Positions 5,727 through 13,334 are shown, counted from the first letter of the stretch. The stretch: DNA of 13,348 nt from CAYTRP01 sp964625145 (GCA_964625145.1 CAZVAQ010000095.1:1-13348); one strand, 5' to 3'. A program made the numbers and translations. The notes: generated by a model not told the origin, from the letters alone.

Positions 5727-6935
5727 ATGCCCAAGCAGATGATCACCTTCCTACGTCCGCAAAACTTCCTCTCCTTTGGCCCCGACTTCCCGGGGATTAA
5801 GCTGGGGTCATTATCGATCCTCGTCGGGCCAAACGGGTGCGGAAAATCCAATCTGTTGGAGGCGGTATCCTTTATGCGCGCGGCGCCCCGCGATTTTCGC
5901 GACGTTACGCGGAAGGGTGGTGGAGTCGGCGAATGGATCTGGAAGGGAGACCCCAAGGGCACTGCCGAGGTGGAAATACGAGTTCCCCCCATCAAGGGGC
6001 TATTTGCCGTGCAGAGAGATGGTGTACCGCTTCCTGACATAGCTCATCATGTGGAGTTTGAGGTGGTCGCGCAGAGCTTCCGGCTCAAGGACGAGCGGAT
6101 CGAGGAGGTGGAGAAGCGATCCAAGGACGAGAGGGACGTCTACTTCTATTATCGCTATCAACACGGTAGCCCGATGGTAAACACCCACGGCGGGGACAAG
6201 AAGGGGCTTGCACGAGATACTCTGGAGCCAAATCTCTCCATCCTCGCTCAACGCCGTGACCCGGAAACATATCCCCATTTGGCAAGGCTTGCTCAAGATT
6301 ACGAGAGAGTGCGAATATACCGCGAGTGGACCTTCGGCCGCAATGCGGTGTTTCGCGAACCGCAGAAGGCTGACGCACGCAACGACGCTTTGGCGGAGGA
6401 TTTCTCCAACCTCGGCTTGGTTCTCAATCGTCTAAGGGTGAAGAGTCCCAAAACCAAGCGCCAACTCCTGGAAAAGCTTCGTGACCTCTACGGCGACATC
6501 ACCGACTTTGATGTCAGCATAGAGGGCGGTACCGTGCAGGTGATCTTCAGTGAGGGAGATTTCTCAATCCCGGCTACACGCCTGTCCGATGGGACCTTGC
6601 GCTATCTATGCTTGTTGGCGATCTTGTTGGACCCAGAGCCGCCCCCGCTGGTGTGCATCGAGGAACCGGAATTGGGTCTGCACCCGGATCTTCTGCCAAC
6701 TATCGCCGATCTGCTGGTTGATCTGTCCACGCGGACGCAGGTCATCGCAACTACGCATTCGGAGATGCTGGTGGATTGTATGACCGAGCGTCCGGAGTCT
6801 GTGGTCGTGTGTGAAAAGCATGAAGGGAAGACGGAGATGCGGAGGTTGTCTAGCGAGGAGCTGAAAGTCTGGCTTGAGCATTACAGGCTTGGTCAATTGT
6901 GGATGGAAGGACAATTGGGAGGAAAGCGCTGGTGA
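5727..6935 (+). CDS. AAA_21/RecF-like ATPase, first gene of a putative two-gene defence-type module
   Basis: Soluble 402-residue ATPase of the SMC/RecF/OLD-like group (COG4637-type), presumably acting in the cytosol with the protein encoded next. The order is Walker A GPNGCGKSN (34-42), a highly charged middle (119-137), the conserved segment REWTFGRN (199-206) through EDFSNLGLVLNRL, an ABC-signature-like LSDGTLRYL (286-294), Walker B VCIEEPELGLHP (309-320) and a switch histidine in TTHSEMLVD (His344). No fused TOPRIM or nuclease domain is present, unlike OLD or GajA proteins, so the effector is probably the downstream product. AGGAG at 5714-5718, eight bases before the ATG, supports the start. 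The stop overlaps the next start as GTGA. Base composition is lower in GC than in flanking genes, which suggests acquisition by transfer. Function in phage defence is inferred from the pairing, not shown. Confidence 0.9.
   Translation: MPKQMITFLRPQNFLSFGPDFPGIKLGSLSILVGPNGCGKSNLLEAVSFMRAAPRDFRDVTRKGGGVGEWIWKGDPKGTAEVEIRVPPIKGLFAVQRDGVPLPDIAHHVEFEVVAQSFRLKDERIEEVEKRSKDERDVYFYYRYQHGSPMVNTHGGDKKGLARDTLEPNLSILAQRRDPETYPHLARLAQDYERVRIYREWTFGRNAVFREPQKADARNDALAEDFSNLGLVLNRLRVKSPKTKRQLLEKLRDLYGDITDFDVSIEGGTVQVIFSEGDFSIPATRLSDGTLRYLCLLAILLDPEPPPLVCIEEPELGLHPDLLPTIADLLVDLSTRTQVIATTHSEMLVDCMTERPESVVVCEKHEGKTEMRRLSSEELKVWLEHYRLGQLWMEGQLGGKRW
6917..6922 (+). promoter_or_regulatory. ribosome-binding site that fixes the GTG start of the downstream gene
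   Basis: GGGAGG lies nine bases before GTG at 6932, inside the end of the ATPase gene. It supports 6932 rather than the in-frame ATG at 6899, which has no comparable site and would overlap the ATPase gene by 37 bases. Confidence 0.7.
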
Positions 6936-7564
6936 ACGCCATCATTTACCTCGAAGGCGGAGGCGACTCAGACACCCTTCGATCTCGTTGCCGGGAGGGG
7001 TTTCACAAGCTGCTCGACCGCATGGGAGTCCAAGGGCGAAAACCGAGGCTCGTTGCCTGCGGTGGTCGTGGGAAAGCCTATGATCGCTTCAAGACTGAAC
7101 TGCGCGAGGGACGTTATGGCTTTGTCGGCCTGTGGATCGACAGCGAGGAACCTATTGGTTTATCAATTGGCACCGACGATCAAGATTGGTACACATTCGA
7201 TGTCTGGGACCATCTGATGAAGCGTGATGGATGGGAAAGGCCATCTGGAGCCAAGAGCACGCAGGTACTTCTGATGGTAACCTGCATGGAAACATGGATC
7301 GTGGCTGACAGGGAGACGCTGAAGAAATACTATGGCGCATCAAAGTTGAGTGTGAATAGCCTGCCTGCCCTCAACAATCTTGAGTCGTGCGATCGCCATA
7401 CTGTTCAGAAAAAACTGGAGACAGCTACAGCAAGCTGCTCCAACGCCTATAAGAAAGGGAAGCGCTCATTCGAGATCTTGGGAGTTCTGGATCCAGAGGC
7501 ATTGAAGTCACTGGCGAGCTTTCGTAGGGCGAACAGGATTCTCAAGGAAGTCTTGCGTTCATAG
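6932..7564 (+). CDS. DUF4276-type TOPRIM-like protein, putative nuclease effector partner of the ATPase
   Basis: A 210-residue protein read from a GTG start that overlaps the ATPase stop by four bases (GTGA). The N-terminal IIYLEGGGDSDTL carries Glu8 in the position of the TOPRIM catalytic glutamate. After RLVACGGRGKAYDRF (39-53), the strand GLWIDSEEP (67-75) gives Asp70 and Glu72, matching the DxD/DxE pair that binds metal. A second conserved block, MVTCMETWIVAD (115-126), and KGKRSFEILGVLDP (175-188) recall the DUF4276 family, to which I assign it from memory of its pattern. TOPRIM folds in OLD, GajA and AriB-type proteins cut nucleic acid, so a nuclease role regulated by the ATPase is a reasonable inference. 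Two sampled 60-base lines have about 45% GC, far below the neighbours. No signal peptide or membrane segment is seen. It could instead be an inactive binding domain. Confidence 0.82.
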   Translation: MNAIIYLEGGGDSDTLRSRCREGFHKLLDRMGVQGRKPRLVACGGRGKAYDRFKTELREGRYGFVGLWIDSEEPIGLSIGTDDQDWYTFDVWDHLMKRDGWERPSGAKSTQVLLMVTCMETWIVADRETLKKYYGASKLSVNSLPALNNLESCDRHTVQKKLETATASCSNAYKKGKRSFEILGVLDPEALKSLASFRRANRILKEVLRS

Positions 7565-7625
7565 CGCAGACCCATTGTTGTCTAACTTGGGTTAAGACGC
7601 GGTTCTCGGTAGATCGCCGCTTTGC

Positions 7626-8687
7626 TCACAATCCGAGCATCTTCTTCACCAACTCCCTCAACCACCCAACCTCCCCCGCATCCCCGGCAATGCGCTGCAG
7701 CTCCCGCCGTTCGTCCTCGCCGCCCATTTGCCCGGCGGCGATGGCGGCGTTGCGGACCAGACGGTTGCGGCCGGCGCGTTTCAGGGGCGAGGAGCCTTCC
7801 CACGCGTCGAGGTCCGACTGCTTCAGGCGCAGCATCTCCACCAGCGACCACCTCGCCGGGATTTCGCGCGGGGCCAAGGGGTCGTCGCCAATGGGCTTGG
7901 CGCGCTTGCGATTGTAGGGACACACGTCCTGGCAGATGTCACAGCCAAAGACCCAACCTTCCATCCGCGGCCACAGCTCTTTGTCGATGGGTCCGTCGTG
8001 TTCGATGGTCAGGTAGGAGATGCACCGCCGCGCGTCGATGCGCCACTCGCCATCCAAGGCACCTGTTGGGCACGCATCCAGACACGCGCGGCAGTTTCCG
8101 CACCCTTCGCGAATCGGATCGGCCGGATTCGCGTCGCGCATTTCGATCTGTGTGAGAACGCCGCCGAGGAAGAACCACGAGCCCGACTGCGGGCGAATCA
8201 GCAGCGTGTTCTTTCCGCGAAAGCCAATGCCCGCGCGCTCGGCCCATTGACGCTCCATCACGGGGCCATGATCGCAGAACGGGCGCGACGGCGTCGCCAC
8301 TGTACCCAGCGTGTCGATGAAGCGCGCCAGCTTGCGCAGGCGCTTCTCCAGCACGCGATGATAATCCCGCCCTCGTGCGTAGCGCGACACGCGCCCCACG
8401 GCACCGGTCGCATCATCGGCCGGCTCTTCGATGTTGTAGTCCATGGCGACAACGACAACGCTGCGGCAATTGGGGAGCACGCGTCGCGGATCGGCGCGCT
8501 TCTCCGCAGAACGCGTCATCCACTCCATCGATCCATGGCGGCCTTCAGCCAACCATTGTTTCAAGTCATTGGCTTCGCTCTCAAGGGCATCCGCCGCGGC
8601 GACGCCAACAGCATTGAATCCCAACGCCAGCGCCTCTCCGCGTGTGGCCTCCCACGCAGCTTCAGGGGACAGGGGCGGTGGAGTCAC
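7626..8687 (-). CDS. queG: epoxyqueuosine reductase
   Basis: Cobalamin- and Fe-S-dependent enzyme that reduces epoxyqueuosine to queuosine at the wobble base of tRNAs with GUN anticodons, the last step of queuosine synthesis in the cytosol. The 353-residue protein shows the catalytic segment FCDHGPVMER with Asp139, the AGIGFRGKNTLLI stretch (152-164), and two [4Fe-4S] motifs: Cys196, 199, 202 and 206 (CGNCRACLDACP), and Cys249, 252 and 256 (CDICQDVCP). Cys222 adds a further conserved cysteine. The C-terminal part has the HEAT-like SSPLKRAGRNRLVRNAA motif. The start is GTG at 8687, overlapping the upstream hydrolase gene by 26 bases; the ribosome site is weak, so expression may rely on coupling. 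It is the last gene of the minus-strand cluster and converges on the ATPase/TOPRIM-like unit. Confidence 0.95.
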   Translation of the reverse strand: MTPPPLSPEAAWEATRGEALALGFNAVGVAAADALESEANDLKQWLAEGRHGSMEWMTRSAEKRADPRRVLPNCRSVVVVAMDYNIEEPADDATGAVGRVSRYARGRDYHRVLEKRLRKLARFIDTLGTVATPSRPFCDHGPVMERQWAERAGIGFRGKNTLLIRPQSGSWFFLGGVLTQIEMRDANPADPIREGCGNCRACLDACPTGALDGEWRIDARRCISYLTIEHDGPIDKELWPRMEGWVFGCDICQDVCPYNRKRAKPIGDDPLAPREIPARWSLVEMLRLKQSDLDAWEGSSPLKRAGRNRLVRNAAIAAGQMGGEDERRELQRIAGDAGEVGWLRELVKKMLGL

Positions 8688-9549
8688 GGGTCACCAGCTC
8701 CCGCAGAATGACGGCAGCTTCGCCGACGACTCCCTCATGATCCGCGCCGGAAACACGGACGAAGCGAGTCACGGATGGATGAAGCTCCGCCAGCTTCTTC
8801 CCGTGCTCAAAAGGCACCACCGAATCGCGGTCGCCATGCAGGATCACGATGCGCGCGGCGTCACTGCGTTCCACCAGCTCGTCCAATCGCGCGCGATTGT
8901 CGAATCGATCAATCAGCACATTACACAATGGCCACCCGACTGCCCTCCGCGCCATGTCCTCCAAACTGGTGAACGGCGCCAGCAGCACCACGTTCTTTAC
9001 CGGATGCCGCACGGCGAACTCCATCGCTGAAGCCGCACCAAGCGAAAACCCCAATGTGTTGATGTTCTTCGTCAGGCTCTCCGCCTCGACCTCCAGCGCC
9101 TCGGCCAACGCGGGGATCACCTTCTCCGTAGCCTGCACGATGGTGGCCCGCGTCGGTTTTCCTTCGTTCCATCCGTACCCCGGGTAGTCCACCAGCAACC
9201 ACGCCACGTCGTCGGCGGCAACGTCCTCCTCAATCCATCGCAGCCACCACAATGCCAGCGACGCGTTTCCGTTGAAGAGCACCCAAAGCTGCGACGGGTC
9301 ATCGCCATGCCTCGGAGGCAGGTAATAGGCCTGCTGCGCGGCGCCGCCTACCATGTAGGGTACCATGATCATCCGCTTCGGGACGACCGACTTCATCTCA
9401 TCCGCATAGGGCTGAGGGTGATAGATCAATCGCCGCTGAATGCAGCCGACTATGCCCGCGATGATACCCATGGCAATCAGCAGAAGGAACAGAGTGCGCA
9501 GCAACATGGCCGTCAGTCGCCTTTTTCCAGGCTGCGCTGGTGGCGGCAT
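8662..9549 (-). CDS. membrane-anchored alpha/beta hydrolase (bem46/ABHD13-like)
   Basis: A 295-residue serine hydrolase of unknown substrate. Residues 16-38 are hydrophobic and act as an N-terminal anchor; IVGC (33-36) also fits a lipobox, so lipidation at Cys36 is possible. The catalytic domain begins at RRLIYHPQPY, typical of the bem46/ABHD13 group, has an oxyanion-hole segment FNGNAS (92-97), a nucleophile elbow GFSLGA with Ser169, the acid in HGDRDSVVP (Asp242) and His271 in SGADHEG. The start at 9549 is chosen because TGATG joins it to the stop of the NifU-type gene. The in-frame extension to 9648 runs inside nifU and is rejected; an internal ATG at 9507 would also keep the anchor. Its 3' end overlaps queG by 26 bases. 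The hydrolase fold is sure; the substrate is unknown. Confidence 0.85.
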   Translation of the reverse strand: MPPPAQPGKRRLTAMLLRTLFLLLIAMGIIAGIVGCIQRRLIYHPQPYADEMKSVVPKRMIMVPYMVGGAAQQAYYLPPRHGDDPSQLWVLFNGNASLALWWLRWIEEDVAADDVAWLLVDYPGYGWNEGKPTRATIVQATEKVIPALAEALEVEAESLTKNINTLGFSLGAASAMEFAVRHPVKNVVLLAPFTSLEDMARRAVGWPLCNVLIDRFDNRARLDELVERSDAARIVILHGDRDSVVPFEHGKKLAELHPSVTRFVRVSGADHEGVVGEAAVILRELVTRDSTAPVP

Positions 9550-9788
9550 CACACGGCCTCGACGGCCTTGATGTCGGGAATCTCGTCGGTAATCCGGCGC
9601 TCGATGCCCATCTTCAGCGTCATCAGCGCCGACGGGCATCCCACGCACGCGCCCTTCAGGTGAATGTAGACGACGCCATCCTCCAGCCGGTCAAAAGCGC
9701 AATCGCCCCCGTCAGCCTGCAGGTACGGGCGCAACTGGTCCAGGATCTCGCGAACCCGTGCCTCTTGTTGTTCGACAGTCATTTGCAT
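9549..9788 (-). CDS. NifU C-terminal-domain Fe-S scaffold protein
   Basis: A 79-residue stand-alone NifU-like domain that assembles a Fe-S cluster and hands it to target proteins. The conserved LQADGGDCAFDRLEDGVV (23-40) and the cluster motif GACVGCPSALMTLK (46-59), with Cys48 and Cys51, are present in full. The start at 9788 follows AAGGA on the minus strand; a second ATG two codons later is equally in frame. Its stop and the hydrolase start share a base (TGATG). It lies 65 bases after the GH57-like gene and two genes before queG, whose enzyme carries two [4Fe-4S] clusters, so local supply of clusters is plausible. It is shorter than full NifU and lacks the IscU-like domain, as is common in non-diazotrophs. 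Confidence 0.93.
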   Translation of the reverse strand: MQMTVEQQEARVREILDQLRPYLQADGGDCAFDRLEDGVVYIHLKGACVGCPSALMTLKMGIERRITDEIPDIKAVEAV

Positions 9789-9853
9789 GTTCAGATCATC
9801 CTTGGTTGGGTGCTGCGATTCTGGGGGCAAACTCCGGGCCACAACGCCGTCTG

Positions 9854-12016
9854 CTACTCTTCCACCATGCCGCAGAAGACTTCGTTCTCCCACTGCAGGT
9901 TTGCGTGGTTGATCTCCGAGCTCCAGAAGTGGCCGACACTCGTGGAGATGTGCTCGTCGTTGCGGTCGAATTCCTTGCGATAGCCGATGTTGCGCAGGTG
10001 CGTGCTGCCCACCCGGCGCGCGGCGCGCTCCACCACGTTCAGGTCGCTGTCCTCCACCTGCGACTTGATGGTGAACCGCCACATCTTCTCCTCCACGCCC
10101 AGGTCGGCGATGCCGTGCCGCTCGTAGGCATTGCCGAAATCCAGCAACTCCTCCTTGAAGATGCCAAAGATCCGGTCGGCCTCCTCCTTCATGCCGTTCC
10201 ACTTCAGCGCGTGGATGGCATGGGTGACGGCCAATGTCATCATCGTCACCGCCTGCCAGGTGGATCGCTGGTCCATGTGCTCGGCGTGGAACGGAATCGA
10301 GGAAAGGCCATGATGCGCCAGGTAGATCGCCTCTGCGGCGACTCCCGCGGTGACCAGCTCCTCCTCCGTCAGGCTGTCGCGCTCGGCGTCCTCCGGCAGG
10401 TTCGCCAACAGTGTCTCGACCGCAAACTCGTCCACCCGGATATCCGCCTCGCTGTACACGTGGTGGATGAAGTGCTCCTTCCAATGGATGCGAGCGTAGC
10501 GGACCAGGAACTCCTCCACGTTGCGCATCATCAGGGGCACGCGGCGAATGGGCACGATCTGCCGCATCAAGCCGAGCATGCCGCCCATGAAAGTCTTTGG
10601 TTCGCCGACGACTGCGCGGTGCACATTGCGGAGCGCCGCCTGCAGTGCCGGCTTCCAACATGGATTTCCCCGGGACTTGCGCGTCGTCCCGTCCGGCATG
10701 CGGCGCGCGTAGGGGCGCTCGGCGCCCAGCTCGCGCCGAGGCGTGAAGCCGCCGGTTTCCTCGATGCCGCGGAATCTCACCAATGAACCCGGCGTGTCGG
10801 GATAGGCACTCCAACACGTCATGTCGCGCAGCGTCGTGCGGCGCGGTTCGTTTTCCTCCATCCCGTAGAGCTTGAGCAGCTTGCGCCGCACAAAGACATC
10901 GGGCCCGCACGGCTGATAGCCCAGCTCCGTCAGCTTGATCAGCTTCTGCTCAAAGTTCACGCAGCTCTTCGGCGTCGCCAGCAATGTCGAAAGTGGCTCG
11001 AAGTGCGACCACAGGTGATCGATCCCCCGGTCGCGCAAGACCGCGTCCACCTTGGCGATCGTGCGATCCAATTGCTTCTTGGTGGAGGGATGCCCCTGGA
11101 TGACCCAGTCGCTGAACAATCGCTCGCGATAGATGATGGACACGATGTCGCGCGTCGTCGGCGCCGGACGCAGCGTGTTCCACCGCTTCATCAACATGTC
11201 GGTCTCGCGCTCGCGGCTTTGCTCGGCATCAAGCAACAGCACCAGGTGCGACGGCCCGACGTCCTCCGCCTCGCACAGCTTGGTGAACTCCTCGTGCAGG
11301 ATCTGCAGCACCTTGGCGGAGTAGGCGCCCTCCGGCAGCCAGAACACCGCCACGAACATCTTCTCGCCGTGCGTGCGCATGACCGCGCGATTGTACTTCT
11401 TCAACACCGGCCAATAAAACTCAAAGGCGATCCGGCACAGCAGGCGAATCTCGAAGTCATGCTGGTACAACGGCAGCAGGCTGTGGAACGGTGTCGTCAC
11501 CACCGGCGTGACGTGCCCCTTGTCCCACAGCTTTGCAATGCGGCTGTAGACGTTGTCCGCCGTCTCGTAGTCCAGCTCGATGATGCGATTGATGGTCTCG
11601 GGATCCAGTCCCAGCCCCATGAATGAAACCGGCCCCGGCTCGCCAAAGTTCTCGGCGTTGGCCTGGACCAGCACCTCGGCCACGGTCTCCAGCCGCCGCG
11701 CCAGGATGCGGATGAACTTGATGTCCAGCTCCCGCGGGCTCTTGCCGGAGATCGTGTCGTGGTTGAACTGCGCGGAGACCGCCGCCAGCCGCTCCTCAAA
11801 CTCGCGCGGCGAGGAGTAATCGTCCAGCAACTCCTCCAGGTCCGCGTCCTCCAAATCCGGAGGGAGCCGATATTCCATGTCCACCCGAGACCCAATGGGG
11901 TAACTGAACTCCACCTGGATGGGATGGAGTCGGTTGGTCGACTTCTCCACTCGCTTGGTCGCCCTTTTCGGTGTCCCCCCTGTACCGGTGGCGGTCCTGC
12001 GGGTCTTGACTGGCAC
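9854..12016 (-). CDS. large GH57-like protein, possible glycoside hydrolase
   Basis: A 720-residue cytosolic protein, as no signal peptide is seen. The first 30 residues are basic and low in complexity. From about 100 to 400 there is resemblance to GH57/DUF3536 glycoside hydrolases: VVTTPFHSLLPL (172-183) matches conserved region 2, FWLPEGAY (225-232) matches the region with the nucleophile glutamate (Glu229), LLLDAEQ (260-266) recalls the acid-base aspartate segment, and TCWSAYP (400-406) recalls the later tryptophan motif. The usual N-terminal His-Gln-Pro motif is not evident, so activity is uncertain. The C-terminal 300 residues are mostly helical and rich in His and Trp (HWKEHFIHHVYSEADIRV, 511-528). 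The GTG start at 12016 has GGGGGA six bases upstream. It lies 151 bases from recF and 65 bases before the NifU-type gene. The gene is certain; the family is a pattern-based inference. Confidence 0.7.
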   Translation of the reverse strand: MPVKTRRTATGTGGTPKRATKRVEKSTNRLHPIQVEFSYPIGSRVDMEYRLPPDLEDADLEELLDDYSSPREFEERLAAVSAQFNHDTISGKSPRELDIKFIRILARRLETVAEVLVQANAENFGEPGPVSFMGLGLDPETINRIIELDYETADNVYSRIAKLWDKGHVTPVVTTPFHSLLPLYQHDFEIRLLCRIAFEFYWPVLKKYNRAVMRTHGEKMFVAVFWLPEGAYSAKVLQILHEEFTKLCEAEDVGPSHLVLLLDAEQSRERETDMLMKRWNTLRPAPTTRDIVSIIYRERLFSDWVIQGHPSTKKQLDRTIAKVDAVLRDRGIDHLWSHFEPLSTLLATPKSCVNFEQKLIKLTELGYQPCGPDVFVRRKLLKLYGMEENEPRRTTLRDMTCWSAYPDTPGSLVRFRGIEETGGFTPRRELGAERPYARRMPDGTTRKSRGNPCWKPALQAALRNVHRAVVGEPKTFMGGMLGLMRQIVPIRRVPLMMRNVEEFLVRYARIHWKEHFIHHVYSEADIRVDEFAVETLLANLPEDAERDSLTEEELVTAGVAAEAIYLAHHGLSSIPFHAEHMDQRSTWQAVTMMTLAVTHAIHALKWNGMKEEADRIFGIFKEELLDFGNAYERHGIADLGVEEKMWRFTIKSQVEDSDLNVVERAARRVGSTHLRNIGYRKEFDRNDEHISTSVGHFWSSEINHANLQWENEVFCGMVEE

Positions 12017-12167
12017 TGCGTTCCCCCGTTTACTGGTCGTTCAAACAACGCTGATTTGAATGGCAAGTATCCGGCCAAAACCTGCACCGGCTACCGGCCA
12101 GCGTCCTTGTGCAGGACGCAGGGCCGGATTGGCAAGTATTATGTCGCCCCCGTGATGTCCGGCTTGG
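12017..12167. promoter_or_regulatory. recF / GH57-like intergenic region with repeats and dyad
   Basis: This 151-bp spacer holds a 10-bp direct repeat TGGCAAGTAT (12061-12070 and 12130-12139) and a 7-bp stem dyad GCGTCCT/AGGACGC (12101-12107 with 12113-12119) lying between the copies. On the minus strand CATAAT (12143-12138) and GATACT (within 12066-12071) could serve as -10 elements, without good -35 partners. Its length and content suggest that the GH57-like gene can have its own promoter. No T-run marks a terminator for recF. Confidence 0.4.
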
Positions 12168-13334
12168 TCACGCAGGCGTCACCCGCCCACCATCCACGAT
12201 GAATCGTCTTTGGACTGGCAGATGCTGTTCCACGGGAGTGGCATTAGTGGCCGTGATCAGGGTTTGCAGCTCCCGCTCCGCAACCAGATGGAGGAACCGC
12301 TCCCCGCGCGCCGCGTCCAATTCCCCCAAAATGTCGTCCAGCAGCAGCAATGGCGCGGCTCCCGTGACCTTTTCGACCAAGGCCACCTCTGCCAGTCGCA
12401 GCGCGAGAACCAGCGACCGGGTCTGCCCTTGGCTCCCAAATCGGCGGATGTCCTGCCCCCCCAGATCAAACCGCACGTCGTCCCGGTGCGGCCCATCCAA
12501 TGTCTGGCGGCGCTCCTGATCGCGCTTTCTGCCGGTGTGCCACATGCCCACGAGCTGCTCGCGCAGGGCAGCTTCCTTCTCCGGATCCGCGTGCAGATGC
12601 CCAACTCCAATGGATTCAACCATGGAAATAGGCAATCCCGCCTCGTACGCCAAGGTCAGGTTCTCCGCCCCATCGCTCAAGGCCACCATCAGCGGTGCCG
12701 TGGCCTCGGCCAAGGCCGCCACCAGCCACGCCCGGCGGGTGAGCAACCGCGCGCCGTGCTCTGCCATCGTCGCTTCAAATGCCGAAAGTTGGGCAATCGG
12801 CGGGTGCGGATGCCGCAACAACGAGTTCCGGCTTTGGAGGGCCTGCGTGTACGACGAGAGGGATGTCAGGAAGCTGCTGTCAAGTTGCCCCATCAATCGA
12901 TCAAGCAGATTGCGCCTGCCAAGCGGTGGTCCTTGCACCAAGCCCAAGTCCGCCGGAACGAAGCAGACGGTCGGTAGCAACCCCCACAGCCCCGTCAAGG
13001 CCTTCAGCGGCTTCCCGTCGATCCACACCGACTTAGCCTGCGGTTGGATGGCGATGCGGATGTGGCGCTGGCTCCCTTGGCGGCTAAAGGTCCCTTCCAC
13101 CGCCGCAAAGCGCTGATTCGGTTGGGTTTCCTTTTCGCTCAGACTCCACGCAATGACCTCCCGGTCCACTCTGGCCCGAAAGCTGCGCCCTGTTGAGAGG
13201 TAGGAGACGGCCTCCAGCAGGCTCGTCTTCCCTTGGGCGTTGGCCCCGGCCAGCAACGTGGTCCCCTCGGCCGGCTGCAACTCCACCGATTCCAGCAACC
13301 GGAAGTTGTTGATTTTCAGTTGTTGAAGGCGCAT
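12168..13334 (-). CDS. recF: DNA replication/repair protein RecF
   Basis: SMC-like ATPase that binds gapped DNA and, with RecO and RecR, loads RecA at stalled forks. The 388 residues start with the family pattern RLQQLKINNFRLLESVEL. Walker A is GANAQGKTS (30-38), the HRDDV stretch is at 283-287, the signature is SQGQTRSL (301-308), and Walker B is LLLLDDILGELD (329-340). The length is slightly above the usual 360-370. The ATG at 13334 has GGAG five bases upstream and gives the normal N-terminus; the frame stays open to the window edge, so a longer form cannot be excluded. In many bacteria recF follows dnaN, but the upstream neighbour is outside the window. It is the first visible gene of the minus-strand block. 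Confidence 0.95.
   Translation of the reverse strand: MRLQQLKINNFRLLESVELQPAEGTTLLAGANAQGKTSLLEAVSYLSTGRSFRARVDREVIAWSLSEKETQPNQRFAAVEGTFSRQGSQRHIRIAIQPQAKSVWIDGKPLKALTGLWGLLPTVCFVPADLGLVQGPPLGRRNLLDRLMGQLDSSFLTSLSSYTQALQSRNSLLRHPHPPIAQLSAFEATMAEHGARLLTRRAWLVAALAEATAPLMVALSDGAENLTLAYEAGLPISMVESIGVGHLHADPEKEAALREQLVGMWHTGRKRDQERRQTLDGPHRDDVRFDLGGQDIRRFGSQGQTRSLVLALRLAEVALVEKVTGAAPLLLLDDILGELDAARGERFLHLVAERELQTLITATNATPVEQHLPVQRRFIVDGGRVTPA

Noticed and set aside
5727..7564. Calling the ATPase/TOPRIM-like pair PARIS, OLD or Gabija
   Set aside because: The ATPase lacks a fused TOPRIM, the partner looks like DUF4276 rather than DUF4435, and no GajB-like helicase is present; only the general architecture is shared.
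5700..7600. Possible att-like repeats flanking the cassette (CTAAC-containing stretches near 5699 and 7582)
   Set aside because: Only about five bases match continuously, which is expected by chance, and no integrase or target tRNA gene is nearby.
7565..7625. Terminator between the TOPRIM-like gene and queG
   Set aside because: Only an imperfect 6-bp bulged stem (TCTAAC with GTTAAGA) and no T-run could be found, too weak to annotate.
7728..8711. 327-codon open frame antisense to queG
   Set aside because: queG is unmistakable from its cysteine motifs; the antisense product has no domain and an odd composition.
9789..10910. Long in-frame extension upstream of the NifU-type gene
   Set aside because: It runs through the GH57-like gene in another frame; the ribosome site and family length put the NifU start at 9788.
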